Shown here in pieces: positions 49,006 through 57,478 of a DNA stretch of 64,000 nt. Where the stretch lies: NCBI RefSeq assembly GCF_029581355.1, contig NZ_CP120849.1:4310501-4374500 (forward strand), read 5' to 3'. The DNA is from Parabacteroides chongii (lineage in GTDB: Bacteria; Bacteroidota; Bacteroidia; Bacteroidales; Tannerellaceae). Below the pieces are notes generated by a model. The model worked only from the letters and a program-made list of their open reading frames with translations, did not search any database and was not told the origin of the DNA. Within the stretch, counting starts at the first letter, position 1, and each line of letters opens with the position of its first letter. Position numbers and translations under genes: made by a program.

Positions 49006-49611
49006 ATGAATTATTTCTTGCTGGCGGAAACCGACTTTTTCCGCCTGATAAACGAAGCCGGCGACTGCAATATGGAAACGGCATACACGGCTTTCGCCAC
49101 CCAAGTGATCGAACTGTGCAACGGCGGCATGGACATGAACCTTACCGTCATCGCGCTTGCCTACATCGAAATCGAGTTGCAGCACCATCCCGTACGTAAT
49201 CTGTCAGAAGAAAAAAGAGAGATTGCCGCCTACGTCAGCAAGGCTCTGTCTTTCGTAAGAAAGATGCAGAAATTCCTTGCCACGCCCCAAGTGCCACCAC
49301 TAATATCCGCCAACAACGCAACAGAAACCACCGCCAGCCTTCTTCAATGGACGGGCAATGCCATCGACCTCGTGGAACTTATCTACGGCATAGACGTGAT
49401 GGGCTGCATCAACAACGGCAATATGCCGCTCAAACAGCTCGCCCCACTTCTCTATAAGATATTCGGGGTTGATTCTAAAGACTGCTACCGCTTCTACACT
49501 GATATCAAACGCCGGAAGAACGAAAGCCGCACCTACTTCCTTGACAAAATGCAGGAAAAACTGAACGAGAAGATGCTCCGTGACGAAGAGATGGAGCGTA
49601 TGAGAAGATAG
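49006..49611 (+). CDS. rteC: Regulator RteC
   Basis: A 201-residue protein from the ATG at 49006 (the preceding frame is non-homologous). It matches RteC of CTnDOT: NMETAYTAFATQVIELCNGG, LTVIALAYIEIELQHHP, and the C-terminal helix-turn-helix-like LLQWTGNAIDLVELIYGID with KDCYRFYTDIKRRKNESRTYFLDKM. RteC activates the excision operon (xis2c promoter). In CTnDOT its own expression needs RteB, which is absent here, so its control must differ or be lost. The gene itself is intact. Confidence 0.88.
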   Translation: MNYFLLAETDFFRLINEAGDCNMETAYTAFATQVIELCNGGMDMNLTVIALAYIEIELQHHPVRNLSEEKREIAAYVSKALSFVRKMQKFLATPQVPPLISANNATETTASLLQWTGNAIDLVELIYGIDVMGCINNGNMPLKQLAPLLYKIFGVDSKDCYRFYTDIKRRKNESRTYFLDKMQEKLNEKMLRDEEMERMRR

Positions 49612-49633
49612 ACTAAGAATCCCTAAAGAATAA

Positions 49634-49667
49634 CGGGCGGAGCAAGTTTGATACTTTGTTCCGCCCG
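49634..49667. terminator. Hairpin between convergent rteC and mobC
   Basis: CGGGCGGAGCAAGT pairs with ACTTTGTTCCGCCCG with one bulge; only a short T-run follows on either side. Confidence 0.65.
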
Positions 49668-49692
49668 CTTTCATTGCCTCACGTCAGCCCGG

Positions 49693-51702
49693 TTATTTCT
49701 GCTGTAACAGGTGTTTCAGATTGTCGTCGTTGGCAATCCGCTCCAGTTCCTCCTGAACAATCTGCTTGACTTCCTCCTTGATGCGCCTGTAATTCGCCTG
49801 CACCGTTTCCTTCATGTGGTCGTTGCCATCCTCGTCCGTGAAGTCGGTAATGACGGGTATCTTCTTGTAGGCTTTTTCCTCGCGTTTCACCTTCTCTGCA
49901 TCCACGACAATCTCGCAGTGAAAAATCTTCTGTTCAATGCGCTCGTTGAAGTTATCGGACACAGAACCGACAAACATTCCCTGCGTCAAGCCGGAAATCT
50001 TGCTGGGCGGGATAAGCGCGTCCATCTGCGTATTGATAGAGGTGGAAACGTCCTGCCGGTTGATGGAAATGGACTGCCGTTTCTGCAAGACCTTTCCGAA
50101 GCGTTCGGATAGCGTCTTGGCGGTTTCACCCACCACCTGCCCGGAGAAGATATTACCGACGGTGTTCATCACGACTTTAGCTTCCTTATCGCCATAGTCG
50201 CGCACCAACTGGCTGAAATCCTGAAAGCCCAGACACACGGCAACCTTGTTGCTTCGTGCGGTGGCAATAAGGTTGTCCAGCCCCTTGAAATATATCGTCG
50301 GTAGTTCATCTATAATGACCGACGACTTCAGCATCCCCTTCTTGTTGATGAGCTTTACGATACGGGAGTTATACAGACCGAGAGCCGCACCATAAATATT
50401 CTGACGGTCGGGATTGTTACCCACGCACAGGATTTTCGGCTCTTCGGGATTGTTGATATCCAGCGTAAACTCGCTGTCCGACATTACCCAATAGAGTTGC
50501 GGGGAAATCATGCGCGAGAGCGGAATTTTCGCCGATGCTATCTGCCCTTGAAGCTGCTCAGCCGCCCCACCGAGCCAAGCATCCATGAATGGTGAGAGGT
50601 AGTTTTCAAGTTCGGGATATGAAGAAAGAATCGGGAAAATATCCTCGTAACGGCGGTTCAGGAACTCAATGGCATGGGGAAACGTGCAATACTTACCACC
50701 CTTATAGATTTTGAGATACCATATAATACTGGCAAACAAGATAATAGGTGATTCCACGAAGAAGTCACCCTGCTTCTGCACCCACGTTTTATTGAGATTG
50801 AGCATAATCGTGTACGCACTCTCGTAAGCGTCTGTAATATCCTCCATGAAATCCGGGTGAATGGGATTGCACCGATGAGAGCGTCGCGGGTCGTCGAAGT
50901 TGATCACATAGAACTTCGGCTTTACCTTGTAGCCGTCCGGGTGGTTCAGCAAATGGTTGTAGGCAATAGTAGATAGGTCGGGATACTTGAAATCGTAGAT
51001 GTATTGACTAAAGCCCTTTTCAATCTGTTGCTTGATAAAATTGTTTACCACGGCATAGGACTTGCCGCTGCCCGGCGTACCCAACACGATGGACGCACGG
51101 AAGGGATTAACTACATTGATCCAACCGTTGTTCCAGCGTTTCCTGTAATAGAAACGTGTCGGCAGATTGACCGAATACTCACTTTCTATGAGCCGTGTTT
51201 CCTGCATGAAACTCTCGTTCTCGTTGTTGAATACATCGTCCATGAGGTTGTGCTTCAACAGGCGGCTCATCCACAGACCACCCATCAACAGGCAGACATA
51301 GCCCGTTCCAATGGTAAGGACATACAGTCCCGTCACCGCTTCAAGCGGCAGCGGCAGGGGCAGCAACCACCAGTTCAGGAAAAACAGCACGAACCCGACG
51401 GCAAATGCTGTCCAGATTCTCCCCCAAGTGATTTTCTCACCCTTGACACCCTTCGTACCCAGACAGGACAAGGCAAGCAAAAGGACGGAAAACAGCTTCG
51501 TGTAGAGAATGGAATGGAACAGCCCCGCCGTGCGGTCGAAGTTCAGAAGGATTTTGTCCACCACGCCGATGTTCACGCCCCACAGCCGGATGGCTTCGTA
51601 GCAGAACCAGTACACGTTCATGACCACTAAAATGATACTCACGGCACGCAGAAAATCCATGATTTTCGCCAATGCCCTCAAATCGTCTTCTTGTTGTGAC
51701 AT
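49693..51702 (-). CDS. mobC: Type IV coupling protein MobC (VirD4/TraG-like)
   Basis: A 669-residue inner-membrane ATPase with several N-terminal membrane segments in the first 145 residues, Walker A GTPGSGKS at 208-215, Walker B VIIDELPTIYFKGL, and the conserved IATARSNKVAVCLGFQDFSQL block. It carries the relaxosome to the mating channel. It is the last gene of mobA-mobB-mobC as in CTnDOT, 30 bases after mobB. Confidence 0.92.
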   Translation of the reverse strand: MSQQEDDLRALAKIMDFLRAVSIILVVMNVYWFCYEAIRLWGVNIGVVDKILLNFDRTAGLFHSILYTKLFSVLLLALSCLGTKGVKGEKITWGRIWTAFAVGFVLFFLNWWLLPLPLPLEAVTGLYVLTIGTGYVCLLMGGLWMSRLLKHNLMDDVFNNENESFMQETRLIESEYSVNLPTRFYYRKRWNNGWINVVNPFRASIVLGTPGSGKSYAVVNNFIKQQIEKGFSQYIYDFKYPDLSTIAYNHLLNHPDGYKVKPKFYVINFDDPRRSHRCNPIHPDFMEDITDAYESAYTIMLNLNKTWVQKQGDFFVESPIILFASIIWYLKIYKGGKYCTFPHAIEFLNRRYEDIFPILSSYPELENYLSPFMDAWLGGAAEQLQGQIASAKIPLSRMISPQLYWVMSDSEFTLDINNPEEPKILCVGNNPDRQNIYGAALGLYNSRIVKLINKKGMLKSSVIIDELPTIYFKGLDNLIATARSNKVAVCLGFQDFSQLVRDYGDKEAKVVMNTVGNIFSGQVVGETAKTLSERFGKVLQKRQSISINRQDVSTSINTQMDALIPPSKISGLTQGMFVGSVSDNFNERIEQKIFHCEIVVDAEKVKREEKAYKKIPVITDFTDEDGNDHMKETVQANYRRIKEEVKQIVQEELERIANDDNLKHLLQQK

Positions 51703-51732
51703 ACATTGATTTTTTAATTGTTGATACTCTGA

Positions 51733-52980
51733 TTACATACCCAAGCCCTTGCGTTTTTTCTTCTTTTTGCGCTTCATCGCCCGGATGAAGGCTTCCTCTT
51801 CAGCGTCCACTGCCGGACCTTCGGGGGCAAACAGGTTCATGCCGCTGGAATGGCTTTCGTATTCCCCTCCGGAATATCCTTGCCTGTTCTCCAGTTCCTC
51901 CACCGGAACGGAGAGCGGAATCGGCGGCTGTCCGGCATAAGGCAGCGTGAAGTGTTCCTGCAAGGCGTTGGCAGAAAGTTCCTTGCCCATGCGTGAGCCG
52001 TTTAACACGCAGCCCGTGCGGTGGTCGATGAACGTGGCTCCATAGATGCGCCCTTCCTCCGTGTAGCGTAGCACGGTGTCGATGCCCTTCCTTTTGAGCG
52101 TGGCAACAAACTTCTCCTTGTCATACGTGCCTTCCAGCACGGAAAAGACGGTGCGTTTCGTCATGTCAGCAAGTTTCCTGTCCTTAATCTCCTGCTTGGA
52201 ACGGGCAAACTTCTTCTGTACGGCTTCATAGCCGACGGACTTCCCGAACAGTGAGGACTTGAAAGGATTACCGACCTTGTTACCCTTATCGTCCGTGACG
52301 GAATAGACCAGCCCGTGATACTCACGTCCGCGCACATTGCCATGCGCTTCCTCCACCGTCATATTATATAAGGAAAGAAGGGCGCGGTATTCGCCCATCG
52401 TCTGAAACTTGTATCTGCGGTTCAGTTCTCTAATCAGATTCCCCGCCTGCTTCTTCACGTCGCCCGCAGAAGCGTCCACTTTGCGCAGCGGCGTATCAAG
52501 ACGGCGGTTCTTGCGTTCCGCGTCGTGCAGCCCGTATTTCCGTTCCAGTTCGCGTGTTATCTGCTTGCTCCGGTAAAAGTTATTCCGGGTGTCTATGCTC
52601 CTGCCTTCCTCGTCCACCCTGACCGTCACAATATGCAGATGGTGGCGGTCGATGTCCTCATGCTTGAAAACGAGATACGGCTGGTTGCCGAACCCCATCT
52701 TCTCCAGATACTCCCGTGCGATGTCCTGAAGTTCTGTGTCCGTCAAAATATCGTCGGGATGCGGATTGAGCGAGATATGCACCACCGGTTTCTTCACCTT
52801 CGACCGCACGGGCATCAGAGCGAGAAAGTCCTCCATAGCCCGGTGGATATCCACCGTCCCCGAACCGTCATTGTAGATGCGGTTGGTTGTCAGAAGCCGC
52901 CCTTTCGCCTCGTTGATCTTTTCCCCGTTGTAGGCAAGTGCGCCGTACAACGAGTTTCCTACACTGATTTTTGCGACCAT
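51733..52980 (-). CDS. mobB: Relaxase MobB
   Basis: A 415-residue MOBP-type relaxase. An N-terminal MVAKISVGNSLYGALAYN, conserved PVVHISLNPHPDD, and the metal-binding histidines 113, 114 and 116 in DRHHLHIVTVRVD are followed by SRKQITRELE-like sequence. It nicks DNA at oriT and pilots the strand. The C-terminus is basic and low-complexity (RAMKRKKKKKRKGLGM). It overlaps the end of mobA by 22 bases and is therefore coupled to it. Confidence 0.92.
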   Translation of the reverse strand: MVAKISVGNSLYGALAYNGEKINEAKGRLLTTNRIYNDGSGTVDIHRAMEDFLALMPVRSKVKKPVVHISLNPHPDDILTDTELQDIAREYLEKMGFGNQPYLVFKHEDIDRHHLHIVTVRVDEEGRSIDTRNNFYRSKQITRELERKYGLHDAERKNRRLDTPLRKVDASAGDVKKQAGNLIRELNRRYKFQTMGEYRALLSLYNMTVEEAHGNVRGREYHGLVYSVTDDKGNKVGNPFKSSLFGKSVGYEAVQKKFARSKQEIKDRKLADMTKRTVFSVLEGTYDKEKFVATLKRKGIDTVLRYTEEGRIYGATFIDHRTGCVLNGSRMGKELSANALQEHFTLPYAGQPPIPLSVPVEELENRQGYSGGEYESHSSGMNLFAPEGPAVDAEEEAFIRAMKRKKKKKRKGLGM

Positions 52981-53387
52981 TTTTCCTGCATCTCTCTTGA
53001 AAGTTCCACAATCCGGCGGCTCAGTTTCACGAGTTCGACGGTCTGTTGCTCCAGCTTGTAGAGCAACGCCATCGCCTTTTTCTCGGAAAAATGCAGCCTC
53101 AGTTCCTTCACGACTTGGTTGTAGTTCGTGCCTATCGCGCGGAACTGCGCATGAAAATCGGACAGTTTGGTGTAGTAATCCACCAGCGTCTTGTCCACTT
53201 TCAGCACTTTGAACGGCTGCCCGAAGAAGTGCGCTTTCAGGAAGACCGACTTGGCGTAAACGCCCGACTTCTCGAACATGGAGAGGAAACGGTTGTGTTC
53301 CTCCTCGCTGAAACGGACGGTGTAGCGGAACACCGCCGGATCGAGTTTGGGATTTCTCCCGCCTTTGTTTCTTCTTTTTTCACTCAT
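52959..53387 (-). CDS. mobA: Relaxosome accessory protein MobA
   Basis: A 142-residue basic protein of the MobC/ribbon-helix-helix relaxosome family. The N-terminus KRRNKGGRNPKLDPAVFRYTV is followed by RFSEEEHNRFLSMFEKSG and a long helix ending LSRRIVELSREM. It binds oriT and helps the relaxase. Its ATG is 2 bases from a copy of the leader motif (53390-53406, minus strand). In CTnDOT the small oriT-binding protein is also called MobA although it is not the relaxase. Confidence 0.88.
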   Translation of the reverse strand: MSEKRRNKGGRNPKLDPAVFRYTVRFSEEEHNRFLSMFEKSGVYAKSVFLKAHFFGQPFKVLKVDKTLVDYYTKLSDFHAQFRAIGTNYNQVVKELRLHFSEKKAMALLYKLEQQTVELVKLSRRIVELSREMQEKWSQKSV

Positions 53388-54096
53388 ATTACTTTGGATT
53401 TAGCGGTTTGACGGCATAAGCCGCCGCTTCGAGGCACAGCACCGCAGGTTTGAGAGGCTTCCCGACTTCGGAGGGTAAGCCCGCCCCCCTGCAAGGGCAA
53501 GGCGTTTTCGTGGCTGCTCAAAATATTTTGAGCGGCTGAAAACATACCTTGCTATGTTCAGGTGAACATAAAAATCCGTCGGGGACGGATTGGGGGAATG
53601 CCTTTCAAACCCCGGGCTGCGCCACCTGCGGCGAACCCTGCCGTTCGGGTGCAAAGTTACGCCCTTAACGCGGTATCGGACAGAGGCTTGACCCGGACAA
53701 TCAGTGCCAACCGGCGCAACGTGCTGCCACTTGCCGGAGAAGTGATACAGATTCAAAAATATCCTTGTTTATTTGCAGCATGATTCAAGAAACGAACGAT
53801 TTGAAGATATGGAAAAAGGAACTTTCAGATACCCGGCAAACCGCTTCGGCGGATATTTGCCAAACCGAATATCCGAACCGTCGGATACCCGGTTTTCCAG
53901 TGACGTGGTGATTCACGGATTCAATGACTTCATGACGCAATGCCGTCATTCACCGGTTATCCGAATCCCGGCTTCGCCATTGAAGCGGATACGTGACGGA
54001 CCGCCCGGATAATGATTCACGGACGCGGATATGTATGTCACCGCTTCCGTACAGGAACAGGAAAACAATTTATCAACCATTAAAAGCAATAGAACC
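53388..54096. other. oriT region between mobA and traA
   Basis: A non-coding stretch of about 700 bases between divergent mob and tra operons. Inverted repeats cluster at 53513-53591: CTCAAAATATTTTGAG (53517-53532), ATGTTCA/TGAACAT (53554-53569), and AATCCGTC/GACGGATT (53573-53591). On the minus strand TAACTTTG (53652-53659) may be the mob -7 box. At 53828-53966 short GGATA/TATCC units recur (GATACCCGG twice, ATATCCGAA, TTATCCGAA). The nick site cannot be placed from sequence alone. Confidence 0.65.
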
Positions 54097-54858
54097 ATGA
54101 GTAATGAAATCTTCGTTGCATTCGCAACACAAAAGGGAGGTATTGGAAAATCGACCGTCACGGCTCTTGCCGCCAGCTACCTCCACAACGTGCAAGGTCA
54201 CAATGTCGCCGTCATAGATTGCGACGCCCCGCAACACAGCATCCACGGACTGCGTGAACGTGAAACGAAACTTATCGACGAGAGCCTCTATTTCAAGGCA
54301 CTCGCGTGTGACCACTTCCGCAAAATAAAAAAGAACGCCTATCCGGTCATTGCAAGCGACGCCCTCAACGCCCTTGACGATGCCGAAAGGATGCTTGCCG
54401 AAGAAGATGCGAAACCGGACATCGTGTTCTTCGATATGCCGGGAACGCTGAAAAGCAACGGTGTGGTAAAGACCCTCTCACAGATGGATTACATCTTCGC
54501 GCCCATGAGTGCCGACCGCTTTGTCGTGGAAAGCACCCTGCAATTCGCCGTGATGTTCCGTGACAACCTCATGACGACGGGGCAGGCGAAAACAAAAGGG
54601 CTGTACCTGTTCTGGACGATGGTGGACGGCAGGGAGAAGAACGGGCTGTACGACCTGTATGAAGATGTGATTGCCGAAATGGGGTTGTCGGTGTTGTCCA
54701 CCCGCCTGCCCGACAGCAAGAAGTTCCGGCGTGACCTCTCGGAAGAGCGCAAGAGCGTATTCCGCTCTACCATCTTCCCGATGGATGTGTCCCTTCTGAA
54801 AGGGAGCGGTATCCGTGAGTTCTCGGAAGAAATCAGCCGTATCATCAAACCTCAATGA
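54097..54858 (+). CDS. traA: TraA (ParA-like ATPase)
   Basis: A 253-residue ParA/MinD-family ATPase: deviant Walker A FATQKGGIGKSTV near residue 9, IDCDAPQHS, and VFFDMPGTLKSNG. It heads the tra operon as in CTnDOT. Such proteins position or partition DNA or complexes; the exact role of TraA in transfer is not known. The start at 54097 is chosen because the Walker A motif follows 13 residues later, as usual; an upstream ATG at 54031 adds unrelated sequence. Confidence 0.88.
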   Translation: MSNEIFVAFATQKGGIGKSTVTALAASYLHNVQGHNVAVIDCDAPQHSIHGLRERETKLIDESLYFKALACDHFRKIKKNAYPVIASDALNALDDAERMLAEEDAKPDIVFFDMPGTLKSNGVVKTLSQMDYIFAPMSADRFVVESTLQFAVMFRDNLMTTGQAKTKGLYLFWTMVDGREKNGLYDLYEDVIAEMGLSVLSTRLPDSKKFRRDLSEERKSVFRSTIFPMDVSLLKGSGIREFSEEISRIIKPQ

Positions 54859-55301
54859 GCATGGGCAGCAGGAAAGTGAACACCGAAGGCATTGACGAGG
54901 AACTGTTGATAGCCTCCATCGGCAGGCGCAAGCAGGACGGGACTCTGTACCGCGCACAGGAGCCGCCCGTGCCTGCCCCCGAAGAAGAGAGCGTCCCGGA
55001 AACGGAACCACCGCCCACGGCATCCCCGTCAAGGGAGAAGGTGCAGAAAGACATCGCCCGCCGCAAACGGCAAGAGGACGACTATTCCGGTCTGTTCCTC
55101 CGCCGCAACGAGATAAAGACACGCCAGTGCGTCTATATCAGCCGGGACGTACACAGCAAGATTCTTAAAATCGTGAATGACATCGCCGGACGGGAAATCT
55201 CGGTAGGCGGCTACGTGGACACCGTGCTGCGCCAACATCTGGAACAGCACAAGGAGAAAATAAACGAACTGTACAAGAAACAACGTGAAGACTTAATTTG
55301 A
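54855..55301 (+). CDS. traB: TraB (DUF3408)
   Basis: A 148-residue protein with a polar N-terminus and a C-terminal DUF3408 domain (CVYISRDVHSKILKIVNDIA, ISVGGYVDTVLRQHLEQH), probably a DNA-binding ribbon-helix-helix-like fold. Its ATG overlaps the traA stop by 4 bases. An IS110-family remnant begins directly after the stop codon, so the last residues may have been altered by that insertion. Confidence 0.82.
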   Translation: MSMGSRKVNTEGIDEELLIASIGRRKQDGTLYRAQEPPVPAPEEESVPETEPPPTASPSREKVQKDIARRKRQEDDYSGLFLRRNEIKTRQCVYISRDVHSKILKIVNDIAGREISVGGYVDTVLRQHLEQHKEKINELYKKQREDLI

Positions 55302-55620
55302 ATATGAACACCTTTGGTCGTGTTCTTGAAAGTCTTGGTCTTACTGTTCTTGGCAGAAGAATAAGCCACGACGAAAGTAGCCTTACTGACATCAATTCCA
55401 ACGTAGGTCATAGTCTTAACAACTTATTGAGACAACATCTATACATCTTGAACCACCATTGCGAATGCGGGGTCAAAAGCCCATTGAACTATCCGGTTTC
55501 TGATGTAAAAGTGTGGGGGCAGAACATATTCTACGGTCTTTTTGACTAATGGATACTCGGTCTTATTCCACACTTTGATGTTGAATGTTTATGCAAAAGT
55601 ATAAAGAGTAAATAATATAC
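55302..55620 (-). mobile_element. IS110-family remnant (transposase N-terminus and upstream end)
   Basis: On the minus strand, from the ATG at 55411, the frame reads MTYVGIDVSKATFVVAYSSA, the start of the DEDD domain of IS110-family transposases. It continues to KGVH at about 55303, where it runs into traB; all the rest of the transposase is gone. The about 200 bases ahead of that ATG (55412-55610) have no gene of their own. In IS110 elements with a long left non-coding end, this zone encodes the bridge RNA, so a bridge-RNA template may survive. The insertion lies between traB and traC without breaking traC. Confidence 0.75.
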
Positions 55621-55621
55621 A

Positions 55622-55981
55622 ATGGATATGAATCAGGAAAAGAATCAGAAAAACAGAAGTCCGCACCATGACGGCGGAGGTTTGCTTGCCCAAGTGCAGG
55701 CGAGTGTGGAAATCCTGTCGCCCGTGCCGGTAGGCGGCAAATGCAGAGAAAAGGACTATGAACGGCTTTTCATCCGTGAACCCGAAGTAAAGGCACGCGA
55801 GGGGAAGATGGCATACGTGCGCCCGGAGTATCACGACCGCATCATGCGCATAACCCGTGTAATCGGGCATGACAGGCTTTCGCTGTCCGCCTACATCGAC
55901 CATGTGCTTACACACCACTTCAACCAGTGCGAAGAGGCGATAAAGAGCCTTTACGCCCGGAATTACGACGCAGTATTTTAA
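55622..55981 (+). CDS. traC: TraC (DUF3408)
   Basis: A 119-residue protein of the DUF3408 family. A polar N-terminal third is followed by AREGKMAYVRPEYHDRIMRI and LSLSAYIDHVLTHHFNQC, the same domain as TraB. It is probably a small DNA- or partner-binding protein of the transfer operon. The IS110 remnant now separates it from traB, which may weaken co-transcription. Confidence 0.8.
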   Translation: MDMNQEKNQKNRSPHHDGGGLLAQVQASVEILSPVPVGGKCREKDYERLFIREPEVKAREGKMAYVRPEYHDRIMRITRVIGHDRLSLSAYIDHVLTHHFNQCEEAIKSLYARNYDAVF

Positions 55982-56000
55982 TCATCAAAAAGAAAAAGAA

Positions 56001-56243
56001 ATGAGAAGAAAAAAGAATGATTATCGTGCCTTCCTGAAAAAATCAGGTTTCAAGGCAAGGGAAGGGAAACAAGTGTCCATCAGCAAAGAGACCCATGACA
56101 AGGTTGCCATGATTGTCCGCTGGCTGGGTGATGGTGAAGTCACAATGGCCGACTTCACTGAGAACGTGGTAAGCGAGTTTCTCCGTACACACCGTGACGA
56201 ACTGAACCGTATGTTAAACGCAGTCCCCAGAGTAGAATTATGA
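56001..56243 (+). CDS. Third DUF3408-type protein
   Basis: An 80-residue protein consisting almost only of the DUF3408 core (AREGKQVSISKETHDKVAMI, VTMADFTENVVSEFLRTH). It starts 19 bases after traC and its stop overlaps the traD start by 4 bases. With TraB and TraC it gives three tandem paralogues, probably from duplication. Individual roles are unknown. Confidence 0.75.
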   Translation: MRRKKNDYRAFLKKSGFKAREGKQVSISKETHDKVAMIVRWLGDGEVTMADFTENVVSEFLRTHRDELNRMLNAVPRVEL

Positions 56244-56956
56244 ACATGACTGACATTCTCCTGACCGTATCGGTCGGCTGCAACCTGTGGTTCCTGTTCC
56301 TGCTGCTCTACGACCGCATCATGGAAACGAGATTCGTCCGCTTCCTTAAAGGCATTGCCGGGTTTTGGCGGTCATTGGGCGGCACGGAGGTGAAGCAGGA
56401 AACGGCACGGGAAACACCTCCCGGAGAAACATCGGACATCATCGGCAGGAGCCATTTCAAGATGGCATCAACCCGGACAACCGCTGCCATACTGACGCAA
56501 GAAGCCGCCACTTCGAAAAAAGGCATTGAGCTGTCGGAGGAAGAGGCTACTTTTGACGATGGAAACACGGAAACCGTGTCCCACCCGGCACAAGTCCCGG
56601 AGGAAAAACTCGATGAAACCTTCACGAGCATCCCGCCTTCGGAACTGGAGTTCGGGGAGGATGAACCGGAGGACGGAACGCCCGACACACCGAGAGCTAC
56701 GGGAAGCAGTTTTGACGAGATAGACGATGCGGTCAGGGCAGCCAAGAACCCGGAAGCGACAACGGCAGAACGGGAACGTGCGGCAAAGGTCTTCTCCGAT
56801 ATGGAAGGAACGGAACTGTACGAGAAACTGATGTCCGGCTCGACGGAACTGAGCATCCGTATCAAGGGGCTTATCGAAGTCCGGCTGAAGAAGCCGAAAA
56901 AGGAATTTACCGTACCCGACAACATTGACGAGTTCAATATCCGGGACTATGTATAA
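56240..56956 (+). CDS. traD: TraD
   Basis: A 238-residue protein with one N-terminal membrane segment (ILLTVSVGCNLWFLFLLLYD), a long acidic, Ser/Thr/Pro-rich linker, and a conserved C-terminal domain (SFDEIDDAVRAAKNPEATTA, VFSDMEGTELYEKLM). It resembles TraD of CTnDOT-type elements and is not the F-plasmid coupling protein of the same name. It is probably membrane-anchored; function unknown. Confidence 0.78.
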   Translation: MNMTDILLTVSVGCNLWFLFLLLYDRIMETRFVRFLKGIAGFWRSLGGTEVKQETARETPPGETSDIIGRSHFKMASTRTTAAILTQEAATSKKGIELSEEEATFDDGNTETVSHPAQVPEEKLDETFTSIPPSELEFGEDEPEDGTPDTPRATGSSFDEIDDAVRAAKNPEATTAERERAAKVFSDMEGTELYEKLMSGSTELSIRIKGLIEVRLKKPKKEFTVPDNIDEFNIRDYV

Positions 56957-57071
56957 CGGCTAAAAAAGAGTGGAAATGAAAACGTAAGACGGCATCACAC
57001 CATGCGCACGGCAGTACAAGGTACAGCCAACCCGCAACGGACACACCCAAGTCCGTGGAAACAAACGGGCA

Positions 57072-57089
57072 ACCACTAAACCAAAGTAA
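57072..57089 (+). promoter_or_regulatory. Leader-motif copy upstream of traE
   Basis: ACCACTAAACCAAAGTAA is a slightly diverged copy of the recurring leader motif, about 70 bases before the traE ATG, in a 200-base gap after traD. Confidence 0.6.
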
Positions 57090-57156
57090 AGTAATCAAGT
57101 ATCAACCGCCCGAAAAAGGACTATCCACCCTTTGGACGGCACAAAAAGAACAGTTT

Positions 57157-57468
57157 ATGAATAAGAACATCAGACAAAAGTTCATCATCTCTGCGGCACT
57201 TATGATTGCCGCAACCGCCTCCGCATTTGCGCAGGGAAACGGCATCGCAGGCATCAACGAAGCCACCTCTATGGTGAGTTCGTATTTTGACCCCGGCACG
57301 AAACTTATCTATGCCATCGGCGCGGTGGTCGGTCTTATCGGAGGCGTAAAAGTCTATGGCAAGTTTTCATCCGGCGACCCGGATACCTCGAAAACCGCAG
57401 CCTCGTGGTTCGGCGCATGTATTTTTTTAATTGTAGCTGCGACTATCCTGCGCTCATTCTTCCTTTAA
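57157..57468 (+). CDS. traE: TraE (DUF4134)
   Basis: A 103-residue small membrane protein with a signal-like N-terminus (ISAALMIAATASAFAQG) and two further hydrophobic segments (LIYAIGAVVGLIGGVKVYG, SWFGACIFLIVAATILRSFF). The layout is that of VirB2/TrbC-type pilin-like subunits, and DUF4134 proteins hold that position in CTnDOT. The ATG at 57157 is preferred; the frame before it is not homologous. Confidence 0.87.
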   Translation: MNKNIRQKFIISAALMIAATASAFAQGNGIAGINEATSMVSSYFDPGTKLIYAIGAVVGLIGGVKVYGKFSSGDPDTSKTAASWFGACIFLIVAATILRSFFL

Positions 57469-57478
57469 TAAACAATGT

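Noticed and set aside
53650..53659. GTAACTTTGC (minus strand) as a second IntDOT attachment core
   Set aside because: It lies inside the element next to oriT and fits equally well as the -7 box of the mob operon; nothing suggests a junction there.
53773..54012. 79-codon open frame ahead of traA
   Set aside because: It covers the iterated GGATA/TATCC repeats of the oriT-proximal region, has repeat-derived composition, and shows no similarity to a known family.
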